A DNA stretch of 64,000 nucleotides from Lampris incognitus (lineage: Eukaryota > Chordata > Actinopteri > Lampriformes > Lampridae), in the NCBI RefSeq assembly GCF_029633865.1, contig NC_079213.1, positions 100,341,193 through 100,405,192 on the forward strand. Direction: 5' to 3'. Below the pieces are notes generated by a model that was not told the origin of the DNA, did not search any database, and saw only the letters and a program-made list of their open reading frames with translations. Of this stretch, positions 21,935-30,500 are shown one piece after another. Numbering within the stretch: position 1 is the first letter of the stretch; the number at the start of each line of letters is the position of its first letter. The position numbers and the translations under genes are program-made.

Positions 21935-22262
21935 TGGGGGTAGTCGGGAACCGCCACAGCCGGGACGCGAACCCGTACCTCCTGCACCGCGGGCGACAAC
22001 GTTAACCAGTCGACCAAAGGGTCTGACACATTAGCCAAGGGCTAACGTGTCTATTCATCCGTGATTGTTACACTATGTCCAATATTATTGTAGCGAATTT
22101 AGGGGGGCAGCTCGGGAATCGCCACATCTGGAACGCGAACCCGGATTTCCCGCACCACGGACGACAGCGTTAACCAGTCGACTAAAGGGTCCGACCCTAC
22201 TTATTCGTGTACATTACACTACCCCCCTCCTTCGGGAAACGCCCCCCGAATTCGCTACGATA
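21935..22262 (-). mobile_element. tandem tRNA-like modules, the second within a terminal-inverted-repeat element
   Basis: Two tRNA-like modules in the same orientation on minus: GGTCGACTGGTTAACGTTGT with GGTTCGCGTCCCGG (21960-22015), and GTCGACTGGTTAACGCTGT with GGGTTCGCGTTCCAG (22128-22185), A- and B-box-like respectively. The second lies between inverted ends GTAGCGAATTTAGGGGGGC (about 22090) and GCCCCCCGAATTCGCTAC (to about 22259). The structure suggests a SINE-like unit captured in, or evolved into, a TIR element. No convincing full cloverleaf acceptor stem, so not a functional tRNA. Confidence 0.6.
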
Positions 22263-22410
22263 TAATCCCTGTGTATTACAGCTTTCATGTCATTCCCATC
22301 CCACAATTTGTAAACGTATTAGTTATTAACAACAACAACAACAACAACCCCTCCTCCCCATGTCTTTGGTACTGGCGGCGGTCCGATGAGACGTGGCAGT
22401 CGCAACTTTG

Positions 22411-23023
22411 ATGCTACGTTCAGACCAAAGGCGGCGCGAGGAGGCGAATGGGCGGAATAATTCGCGGCGAAATTACGGGCGGCGCGAATCAGGCGAATCG
22501 AGCGACGAACGCGCCTTCGCGGGAGTTCAAAAATGTCCAACTCGGGCGAATATTTCGCCAGGCGATAGCCAATCACCTTCAAGTAGGGTTAGAACCCGCC
22601 TTCATGTTGGGAAAGAATACACGCCCCCTACCCAGAATTCTTTTCGGACGCCGTCCAAACGCAACTCCTGAACGAGCCGGTGAAGTTCGCCAAGCTGGGC
22701 ACGTCTCCGGTTTATGCTATGAACCCAAACCGAACGCTGACGCCGGTTTCGGCGGCGCAAGTTGATATAAAGCAGAGCCACCGCAACTGATCTCTGTCGC
22801 TCATCCATGATGATCACAAGTAAACACAAACTGCTCGTGTGTGGTATTTGTTGTGTGCGGTCTAGCAAACTTGCTAGCAGCGTTGGTGTAACTAGCCTGC
22901 TTGCTGTGACGTCAACACAGCGAATTAGCGTTCTGTTCGAACACCCTTGGCGGAGCTGGCGGCCAAACACGGGCGAACAAAGCGGCGCCAGCTCTCTCGC
23001 CGCCTTTGGTCTGAACGTAGCAT
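22411..23023. mobile_element. Harbinger-like miniature transposon with 26-bp perfect inverted ends
   Basis: Left end ATGCTACGTTCAGACCAAAG plus GCGGCG is exactly mirrored at 22998-23023. The interior is GC- and CpG-rich with many GGCGAA motifs. Flanks do not show a clear 3-bp duplication; a 2-bp AT duplication is possible because both ends carry AT. It contains the start of a transposase frame on minus (next entry). Too short (613 bp) to be autonomous. Confidence 0.85.
22602..22808 (-). pseudogene. Harbinger-like transposase, N-terminal fragment
   Basis: From the internal methionine at 22808 the frame reads MDERQRSVAVALLYINLRRR, RQRSVWVHSINRRRAQLGEL and HRLVQELRLDG, then diverges and stops. 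The start resembles the N-terminus of PIF/Harbinger (HARBI1/ALP1-like) transposases in fish. The DDE catalytic core is deleted. 68 codons remain against roughly 350-400 for a full enzyme. Confidence 0.65.
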
Positions 23024-24000
23024 AAAAGGCCGCGACGATGAATCCTCCTCTAGTCATCATCACTCACAGGTTTGTAAATTCCCTCACAAAAAAAGTCTAC
23101 GTATCCGTTTTTAAAAGATAAACGTGTCGTTATGATGAAACCTGAGTTTGAAACGTATGCATTTAATTAAGTAAATGTGTTTTTGCTAACTCCTGTCAAT
23201 GCTAGTCAGTGAGCGGGAAGCTAGCTAACTTTAGCTAGCGGAGACGTGATATTCACACGCAAATAATGTATAAAGGTTATAACGTTAATACTGAACGGGT
23301 TACATTAACCTTATTGTGAATACAATGTTTTATGTAGCATTTAAATTCATTTCAGAGTACTGTGTTTTGGTAGTTTGGTAACTTCATAATGTGTTGCTAA
23401 GCTGTTGGGTAACTTTGCTAGCTAGTTAAGCTTAATATGAGAAATGTAAACGTTGCATACAGTACAGCAACCTGACCTTACAAGGCTGTACAGTATGCAT
23501 TACAGGCAGGTTAAATACATATTTTGATGCACTTTGTTGCATATTGCTTTCTTTTTCGCTTACAATCTGCTCTGACCACTGTTTTTTTAAACATTGATTC
23601 TGAACAAGGGGCTGTCCATATGTATAAAGGTTAAATTGACGATGTAATGATTTATGTATGTTAAATGTGTAATGGGTAATGAAATGTTGAATTAAGAGTA
23701 CACCAAGCTCAAAAGTAGTGTGCATACTGGTATTTTTGGTAAAAGTTTATTCAGTACATGTAATCATAAAGAAAAATGTACACAGGCCGAACATAAAGCA
23801 TATCAATCACGTTTATTTCGTTTGTTTTCAGCAGATAATGATGCAAGGAAAGACAGGGAAGAGGCCAGGGTCAGGGGATTTACAATTATTTTTTTGGTAG
23901 GAAAGTTAGTGAAATAGCTACAGTAGACTGCTAACGTTACTGCTGCAAGTTGCAACATTTGAAGTTAATGTTATTGATTTGATACAGCACTGACTTATGC
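23024..24000. other. no gene recognised
   Basis: AT-rich single-copy-looking DNA with several GCTAGC/TTAGCTAG motifs. A weak exon-like piece follows CAG at about 23830 but has no supported partner. Confidence 0.45.
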
Positions 24001-24577
24001 TTTTGTTAATGTGTAAAACCAGTAATATTTGATAAATTAATATCCAATGTGTGATGGTTTTCTACTGCATCTTATGGCTGCTTTCAGCAGGACAGTGGCA
24101 ACCCCCTGGCCCCGAGAGAGGGAGAAAGGGAGTGGCATTAGACCAGGGGTGGGCAGTCTTATCCACAAAGGGCCAGTGTGGGTGAAGGTTTTTGTTCCAA
24201 CCAAGCAGTTTACACACCTGATCCCACTAATCAACCAGTAGAGTATTTGCTGAGGAACTTGATTATGAGACACAAGTGTGCAATTGCTTGGTTGGGACAA
24301 AAACCTTCACCCACACTGGCCCTTTCTGGATAAGATTGCCCACCCCTGCATTAGACCAAGAGGTGAGCGAGCTGAGGAAAGATATTTGTGTTCAGTGTTG
24401 TCATGCCTTTGTTAATGTGTAAAACCAGTTGGCCTAATATTTGATCAATGAATACTGTAAGTTCATATCCAATGTGTGATGGTTTTCTACTGCATCTTAT
24501 GAATGCTTTCAGCAGAACAACCAGTAGAGCCCCCGGCCCTGAGAGAGAGAGGGAGTGGCATTAGACCAATAGGTGAG
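24001..24577 (+). repeat. tandem segmental duplication (about 170 bp unit), one copy holding a MITE
   Basis: Unit 1 (24001-24143 plus 24357-24366) and unit 2 (about 24407-24577) share GTTAATGTGTAAAACCAGT, ATCCAATGTGTGATGGTTTT, CTACTGCATCTTATG, GCTTTCAGCAG and GGGAGTGGCATTAGACCAA. Unit 1 is interrupted by the 205-bp MITE; unit 2 is not. Confidence 0.92.
24144..24348. mobile_element. hAT-type MITE, 205 bp, palindromic
   Basis: Ends CAGGGGTGGGCA and TGCCCACCCCTG, flanked by the 8-bp target duplication CATTAGAC (24136-24143 and 24349-24356). Subterminal parts are also inverted (CACAAAGGGCCAGTGTGGGT against ACCCACACTGGCCCTTTCTG). An 8-bp duplication plus CAGGG ends are characteristic of hAT elements. 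Non-coding. Confidence 0.95.
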
Positions 24578-24615
24578 AGCGAAAATCAGGATATTTTTTT
24601 TTTATGTTCAAAGTT

Positions 24616-24922
24616 GGCTGTACTGTGGTGCAGTGGTTAGTGTGCGTGGTCGCCTCACAGCAAGAAGGTCCTGGGTGCAAGCCCTGGGGTTCGAGCCCTT
24701 GGGGGTCGTCCCAGGTAGTCCTCTGTGTGGAGTTTGCATGTTCTCCCCGTGTCTGCGTGGGTTTCCTCTCACTGTGTGTATGTCAGCCCTGTGTGAGGGC
24801 CTGGCGGCATGTCCTGGGTGTCTCCCCGCCTGCCACCCAATAACTGCTGGGATAGGCTCCAGCATCCCTGTGACCCTGACAGCAGGATAAGCAATTCGGA
24901 TAAAGGATGGATGGATGGATGG
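24616..24922 (+). mobile_element. tRNA-derived SINE (family S2), full length
   Basis: Head with A-box-like TGGTGCAGTGGTTAGTG and B-box-like GGTTCGAGCCC, then GTGTGGAGTTTGCATGTTCT, CGTGTCTGCGTGGGTTTCC, CTGGGATAGGCTCCAGCATC and a (GGAT)n tail. Flanked by the 12-bp duplication ATGTTCAAAGTT (24604-24615 and 24923-24934). Partial copies are at 8958-9093, 32399-32525 and 40006-40115. Confidence 0.93.
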
Positions 24923-24934
24923 ATGTTCAAAGTT

Positions 24935-25948
24935 CTCATGTGTTTTTCTTTTTTCTCTCATTTTTCCCCCTGTTGAAAGTACCTTTTGCTTACAGGCATG
25001 AAAATCACTCACCTTTCGGCGAAATTCGCTGTTTTGAATCCAAAATAGGTGACCTACATGAATCGTGTAGATCCGTTGAAAAAATGTTTTTGGGGGGGGG
25101 GGGGGTATGGACCGGACATGGAGTTATACACGAGAGCGCGGAGCCATGGTGAGCTGGCCTATCGAATTCGAATTCACCTTTTTCATTGACAAAAATATTC
25201 CCCCTACGAGCGCAAGGGGCTTTGCGTCACCAGTCTTCTCTGAGAAGGTACTACTACCCGATTGGTTTGTGAAGTGCTCGTGCAGTGAGCGCTTGTGGTG
25301 ACCAAAGCGATTGAGGGAGCAGCGCGCGGGGCTGAGCATTCCATGGAGCCGAGGGAAGACGACTCTTTGGACTAACGTTAGCTGACTGATGCCTGCCTGA
25401 CTGAATTTGGTGAGCGTTTCAATCATTTCAATATTTTCTGATGTATAACGTTACTCAGGAGCTCTGTTGACATAGCCTAGTCCTACATGATTTCAGGTAG
25501 CTAATCTATCACTAGCTAGAGATTTAATAAAGAATCCACGTGTCATCGACGCATACGTTAGCTATATTCCACACAGACAGGTGGAGAGATTTGCGTCTTG
25601 TGGAAAATTGTTAGCTAGCTAGTTAGTAGGGTAACGTTAGCTTACACCGTATACGCGGCAGACTAGGTTGTATAGCTAATGTTATCCCACAAAAAGAAAC
25701 ACGATGAACGTTAACTGTTGGCTAATTCTCAAAATCTCTAAAACCCATTTCAGGACGTGTGGACTGAGGAACTGGTGCGGTGGGAGGCTGAGGTAACGTT
25801 AACGCTAGCTAGCTAATGTTAGCTAGCTTTTTGTGTTCTAAGTTAGCTAACTCACATTGTAGAATCTGAGTCAACAAATTAGCTAACGTTACGTTAGCGA
25901 ACGTTAACAATATCATAATTTCACTGTCCTATGTGTATGTGTCACAGG
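24935..25948. other. GTTAGC-rich DNA with possible non-coding upstream exons
   Basis: From about 25340 the sequence is studded with AACGTTAGC and TAGCTAGC motifs. A short segment bounded by CCCATTTCAG and GAG|GTAACG (25754-25791) and a GTGAGC donor-like site at about 25409 could be upstream exons of the hAT-derived gene that follows. A G-run lies at 25092-25104. Confidence 0.4.
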
Positions 25949-26073
25949 ACAGGCCTATATCAAAGAACTGGACTGTAACCATCGATTTATGAGTGGCACA
26001 AGCCTGGGGGCTCTCTAGTGCCTGGCTGTTCCAGGATCACGCTAAAGCGCAGGCGAGCGTAGCGAAATACATC
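25949..26073 (+). pseudogene. exon-like piece of a hAT-derived gene
   Basis: Preceded by TGTGTCACAG and followed by GTAAGT. The 3' part translates as WGLSSAWLFQDHAKAQASVA and KYIV. Joined to the next exon-like piece (26434) the frame stays open (KYIV then MSVLGEKD). An in-frame TGA at about 25990 limits the upstream coding part. Exon status is inferred from splice-like borders and frame continuity only. Confidence 0.45.
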
Positions 26074-26433
26074 GTGTAAGTTTACATTCACAGAATTATG
26101 TTGAGTAATGTTAGTCAGTGGAAGGGACGTAATGTTACTTATTAACCTACTATATTGTAACTGTAAATACCGGATACCTTTTAATCTGAAATCGAACTAT
26201 GTGTGTAGGCCTAACGTTGTGTGTAAAACAATTTTCAATTTTAGTCTGTGGGTTAGGGTAATGTTAGGCCTATAGTCTAAGTTACTTATCTGAACTTGTG
26301 AAACACTTGTTTACACATCTGATTTCAAGTGGACAGATATCTGTATAACATGTAACGTCAGATCCAAGTGTGAACAACCACCACTTATCAATTAAGCTAG
26401 AAGTTAACCCTAACGTTAACATTGTTTTTCCAG

Positions 26434-26660
26434 AATGAGTGTGTTAGGAGAGAAAGATGCTCTTCTTGTAAAACAAGTGGATGCAGGCATCAAATGCAGC
26501 TGGAATTGGTCGTGGCTTAAACTAGAAGGGAAAATAAGAGTGAAAGAACAAGAGCTCTCATTCCATCTGTCAAATGTCTTCCGGAAGATCAATAAACAAG
26601 GATTCGCACGGTGCATTCTCTGCCAAAAAGATATAAACTACACCCATACACATGTTGTTA
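26434..26660 (+). pseudogene. N-terminal BED-like zinc finger piece of a DUF4371/hAT-type transposase
   Basis: Follows a polypyrimidine run and TTTTTCCAG. It reads GEKDALLVKQVDAGIKCSWN and VFRKINKQGFARCILCQKDI followed by NYTHTHV. The CxxC and the NY-type context match the first half of the zinc finger that precedes DUF4371 in hAT-like proteins. The second half of the finger is missing: the sequence loses similarity after about 26640. With pieces at 26946-27060, 27960-28280 and 28795-28960 it forms one decayed hAT locus. Confidence 0.6.
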
Positions 26661-26945
26661 GTATTCCTATCTTGTTTTGCCACTATTACCCTATATTAAA
26701 GCTGCGCTCTTGCGCATTTCATGAGAGAAGTTGTCAGTCTCGTTTCTTATATAGCATAATGTGAACATATACATACTGTCTTGTAATTATGCTTGATTTT
26801 TCTCTCAAAGTGCACCAGATTGATGCATTTAAATATAAAATGTTCAAAATTTTTGCCCCCGCACCCCCCTAGAGGGTCATATCCTTCTCATCTTTTTCAC
26901 CCCTGACCCGTTTTCATGCCTGTGCTTATTACCATTGATTTATGA

Positions 26946-27060
26946 CTGGTGCACAGGCATATATTAAGGGAAAACAGCCAATTGCACTTTTATTCTTTGT
27001 GGGAAAAAAACTAGATAAATTGTATTATTTGTTGTTAATTTGCACTGTTGTGATTCATTG
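26946..27060 (+). repeat. direct repeat of hAT coding segment, copy 1
   Basis: GGTGCACAGGCATATATTAA through GTTGTTAATTTGCACTGTTG is repeated at 28881-28998 with about 10 differences. The repeated segment encodes AQAYIKGKQP of the hAT transposase, so it is a second fragment of the same element, not an independent repeat. Confidence 0.85.
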
Positions 27061-27832
27061 ACTGTGTTTACATGCACAGTTCAGTCGAGCTGCGGTTATA
27101 GCTTGATTAGGCCATGTAATTGGACTACTGTTGTTGTCCCAATATACAAGAACTGGGAGAGAATCAATTTATTGACGGAAGTATGTCCGACCCCGGTACA
27201 ACCAGCTGAAAGGTGGCAATATGCCCCCTTTCAACTGATTGCTTTTGGACCTTTTTCTGGTTGACCTATTGCATCACATACCAAACAAGCGACAAACAAG
27301 TTAGTGGGCCTGTTGTAGTAGACCTGTTTGAGGTGCTTCCACTGAAAACGGATTTGCTCTGGGGTTCTTTTAAATCCCGCGTCGTCCAACTTTTCTTCCA
27401 CTTTTTTGAATAGTTTGCCATTCCGCGTTCTCCTTCCATCCGTGTACTTTAGGATATTCAACTTCTTTAGCTCACACAACATAAAGTTTGTTTCCTCATC
27501 TTTCCAGAAATGCATGGTTCTTGCTCTAGCACTCACCATGTTGATACTGTTGATACTATGCTGTTCACCTTCCGGGTGAAAGACCGCCGCAGGAACGATG
27601 GGATCATGCACAGAACGCCTAGGCCAGTTCGGGGCCGATTGATGCGTATAAATGCCGGAGTAAATCGATCCCCAACCGCATTATTGAGGTGTGTTAGTCC
27701 GACTTCGAGAAATTCGATTTCGTACGATTTCAGTCAGACTAACATGTTTACATGTATTTTAAAAGTCCAGTTTTAGTCGGGCTAACACAATAAATCAACT
27801 TTTTCTAACACCATGTAAACATACTGAGTGTT
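27058..27832. mobile_element. DNA transposon carrying a Myb/SANT-like frame
   Basis: Inverted TGTTTACATG (27066) and CATGTAAACA (27811) bound a region holding the Myb/SANT frame on minus. Long subterminal palindromic matches (GTCGGGCTAACACAATAAAT against similar inverted bases) support a TIR element. It sits inside the decayed hAT locus. Exact ends and target duplication not determined. Confidence 0.55.
27231..27611 (-). CDS. Myb/SANT-like DNA-binding protein of a DNA transposon (126 codons)
   Basis: Reads FWKDEETNFMLCELKKLNIL, DGRRTRNGKLFKKVEEKL, GFKRTPEQIRFQWKHLKQVY. Tryptophans spaced as in a trihelix Myb/SANT domain (W36 and W113 approximately), with the typical R-T-x-E-Q-I-R-x-x-W-K third helix. 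Such proteins are the accessory ORF of Harbinger-type and some other fish DNA transposons, where they bind the element ends and the transposase. The likely start is an internal methionine (MVSARARTMHFWK). The C-terminal part after QVYYN is short, so it is probably truncated. Confidence 0.65.
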   Translation of the reverse strand: MHDPIVPAAVFHPEGEQHSINSINMVSARARTMHFWKDEETNFMLCELKKLNILKYTDGRRTRNGKLFKKVEEKLDDAGFKRTPEQIRFQWKHLKQVYYNRPTNLFVACLVCDAIGQPEKGPKAIS

Positions 27833-27959
27833 AGTGCCCTAGAATCTAAACCTGTAGATGCAGTTAACTAGTGTGAAGGCACGGGAACAGAAGGAGAGCA
27901 ACACTGTTTAGGGAAAATAGTTGGCTCCATCAAATACCTAGCCAGACAGGGTCTTCCCT

Positions 27960-28960
27960 TAAGGGGTCATGAAGAAATCAATGGAAATTTCTGTCAACTT
28001 CTCAAAGTCAGAGCTGAGTATGACCCAATGCTAGTGAAATGGATGAATAAATCCTGCAAAGATTATGTCAGCCCGGACATACAAAATGAATCTTGTCACT
28101 GATGAGTAATGCGGCAGTGCGGAACATAGCAGATTGTACCAGATCCCTACCTGGGCTTCAATTCTCCATCATTACTGATGGAACTCAAAACATCACTGGC
28201 AAAGAGCGGTTTATCTGCCTGTGATATATTGACCATGATCTGTTGCCGCATGAAGGCTTCGTAGGGATGTATACAGGAACCAGGAGTCAGGAACACTTTA
28301 TTTGTCATTTCACTTCATGCACTTGCATACATGAAATGAACCAAAATGCTGTTTCCCCCAGCCCGCAGCAGTAAACGCAAAGACAAAAACACAAGCAGGG
28401 GCCGTAGTTTCCGGGCCCACCAGACGAAGCAGACCAAGCTCTCCCAGCCGATCCAGCGCCAGCTCTCCCAGCCAGACACCCTCAACACACCACCCCGTAC
28501 TCCTCACGACGACATCAAAAACACCACAATCAACGCCAGGTGAGGTCACCGCCAGACCGCCCTCTGTGTTATCGGAACTGCCAGTCTGCATGGGCTTGCA
28601 GTTAGCTTAGCCTGCCCCGCTCTCCCAGCCGATCCAGCATCAGCTCTCCCAGCCATCACACAAAGACAAAACTTAGACACAGACATGGAAAAAGAAACTG
28701 CATGGATGGTACTCGGTGAGGCCACCGCAAATGCAAATTCGCGCAGCCATCTTCCCACACCAGGAGCGGAAGAGCTTACAACAAACAACAAATGACACAA
28801 CAGGCAAGGGCCTTGCTGAGATGGCAAATGATGTACTAATTCGTCTAAATGACGGTGCTGCAAATATGAGCGGAAAATACTCTGGTGCACAGGCATATAT
28901 TAAGGGAAAACAGCCACTTGCCCTTTTTATGCATTGTGGGGGAAAAAACTGAATTAAATT
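27960..28960 (+). pseudogene. hAT transposase (DUF4371-like), catalytic region, interrupted
   Basis: First part: VSPDIQNESCH, then after a stop AAVRNIADCTRSLPGLQFSI, ITDGTQNITGKERFICL, stop, YIDHDLLPHEGFVGMY. Second part (28795-28960): TGKGLAEMANDVLIRL and NDGAANMSGKYSGAQAYIKG, KQPLALFMHCG. D-G-T and D-G-A-A are the aspartate motifs of hAT/DUF4371 catalytic cores. The two halves are separated by a family R1 repeat (28287-28758). Multiple stops and frameshifts, no intact protein. Confidence 0.8.
28287..28758 (-). mobile_element. family R1 SINE-like repeat with 8-bp duplication
   Basis: Minus strand begins GTGTGGGAAGATGGCTGCG and ends AATAAAGTGTTCCTGA, as in the copy at 11044-11860. Flanked by ACCAGGAG at 28279-28286 and 28759-28766. 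It interrupts the hAT transposase between FVGMY and TGKGLAEM. Confidence 0.88.
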
Positions 28961-28998
28961 CTATTATTTGTTGTTAATTGGCATTGTTGTGATTTACC
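28881..28998 (+). repeat. direct repeat of hAT coding segment, copy 2
   Basis: Partner of 26946-27060. Overlaps the end of the catalytic-region pseudogene. Confidence 0.85.
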
Positions 28999-29236
28999 GA
29001 GGGATTTTTTTCACAATAATTCACCCTGTATCAGTAATATTCTGTTCATATACAAAACAATATTCTGTACAGAAATCTAAGTACATTACTTTGTTAGGAT
29101 GTGCAGTCTTGGTATGTGGTGCTTTGGGTAAATGTGTGTCCAACTACCATGATTTGCCTCAATGATGTACAGATGTCTAGGCTTTACCTTTTTCTGTCAC
29201 ATAGCTTAAAATGGTTAATTTAGCTGCCCAACTTCA

Positions 29237-29265
29237 AAATAATAATAATAATAATAATAATAATC
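29237..29265 (+). repeat. (AAT)n microsatellite
   Basis: About nine AAT/ATA trinucleotides. Confidence 0.95.
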
Positions 29266-30394
29266 TTCCGGAGGAGGCCTTATCATATGGCCATGAAACA
29301 TGTTTTTCTTTGCTAAAAACTGTTGTAAAATGGCAGTTTAAAACCGTTTTTAAATTTTTTTTTCTTTTCCTGGGGGAGCATGCCCCTGGACCCCTATACA
29401 GGCCCCCCCCCCCCATATAAAACTCTCTCCTACACCCTTGACTGTAAGAAACAACTATCATAACAAAGTCCATCCCATTCCATCATAGCAAAATGTAAAA
29501 CTTATTTCTTCTCAAAACATTATTAGCTATGTAATTAATGTCATCTGAATTTTTTTTTTGGGGGGGGGGTTCTGATTCGCTAAGCTGAACAGCCAATCAG
29601 AACGATCTCTCCCACTGGCGGGCTCCGCTGATTCAGCATGCTGAATTGGCCAAAAAGCTGCCGATAGGGGTCCGACTAGTGCCGACGGTGCGGGACACAC
29701 CGCACAAACTAGGGTCACAAACGCTCACTGACGGCTCGACATTCGTCGGCCTGGTGTGTCAGGGCCCTATGTTGTTTTTGTTATTCGTCCGTCACAGCGA
29801 CATGACCATCTAGTCATCCTGTGATGGATGACCGATGACTTGCGCAGTGATTAAAGTGAGGAAGAGTTGCACATCGTCAACCCCACTCTCTCGTCTGAGA
29901 CCAGTGAGTGGCAGGACTAGCAAGACGACTGGCAATGGAGACGGATGCAGATATTTCCTCAGGGTTTCTTCCCGAAGCCTTTCTCGTAGACGAGTATACC
30001 CGCAAGGCAGCAGAGCTTATAAATCAGAGTTGTCCTTCTTCTAGATGAACAGCCCGACAGACTAACGAGCTTCATCTACCCGGGTTTGAAATCAGAGTTG
30101 TCCTTCTCCTAGATTGGCTGCCAGCCAAGGCTGACGAGTCAAATTGACCCACCTGGTTATACTGCCGGGAACCTGGTCGCTCCCGCAGCAGATTTTGTGA
30201 AAACCGGAGGTACTACGAGAAGGTGCTGCTGCGGACAATTTGCGTCGGAGCGGCCATATGCTAAGGTCCTGATGGACCCGCGGCGATCACTACACCAGGA
30301 AGCAAGAGGCCACCGCACCGCTTCGCATTCATTTTGGCAAGTAGGACATCTGGCCCAATACTCGCCACCTCCCTGGGCCCTATACTAACTGCAG
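29266..30394. other. unassigned repeat-like DNA
   Basis: 29455-29550 is an inverted match to 31866-31950. 29560-29770 contains GCCGATAGGGGTCCGACTAG and CTGGTGTGTCAGGGCCCTA and resembles a DNA transposon end, but I could not find its partner. No coding sequence recognised. Confidence 0.4.
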
Positions 30395-30500
30395 GTATCC
30401 CCACCCTTATAGACAATACAGTGGCATAACGACCGAAAGCAACGACCAGTTTCATATGCAAATTACCGTGACCATTAACTAGAGTTACAATGGCCATGTG
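30395..30500 (+). mobile_element. Penelope-like leader fragment
   Basis: GGTATCCCCACCCTTATAGA, GCATAACGACCGAAAGCAAC, AGTTTCATATGCAAATTACC and TAGAGTTACAATGGCCATGT match the reverse complement of 14340-14465 next to the GIY-YIG remnant. Confidence 0.7.

Noticed and set aside
22602..23063. Full 153-codon minus frame as one protein
   Set aside because: The first 85 codons run through the transposon TIR and non-coding DNA; only the part from 22808 resembles a transposase.
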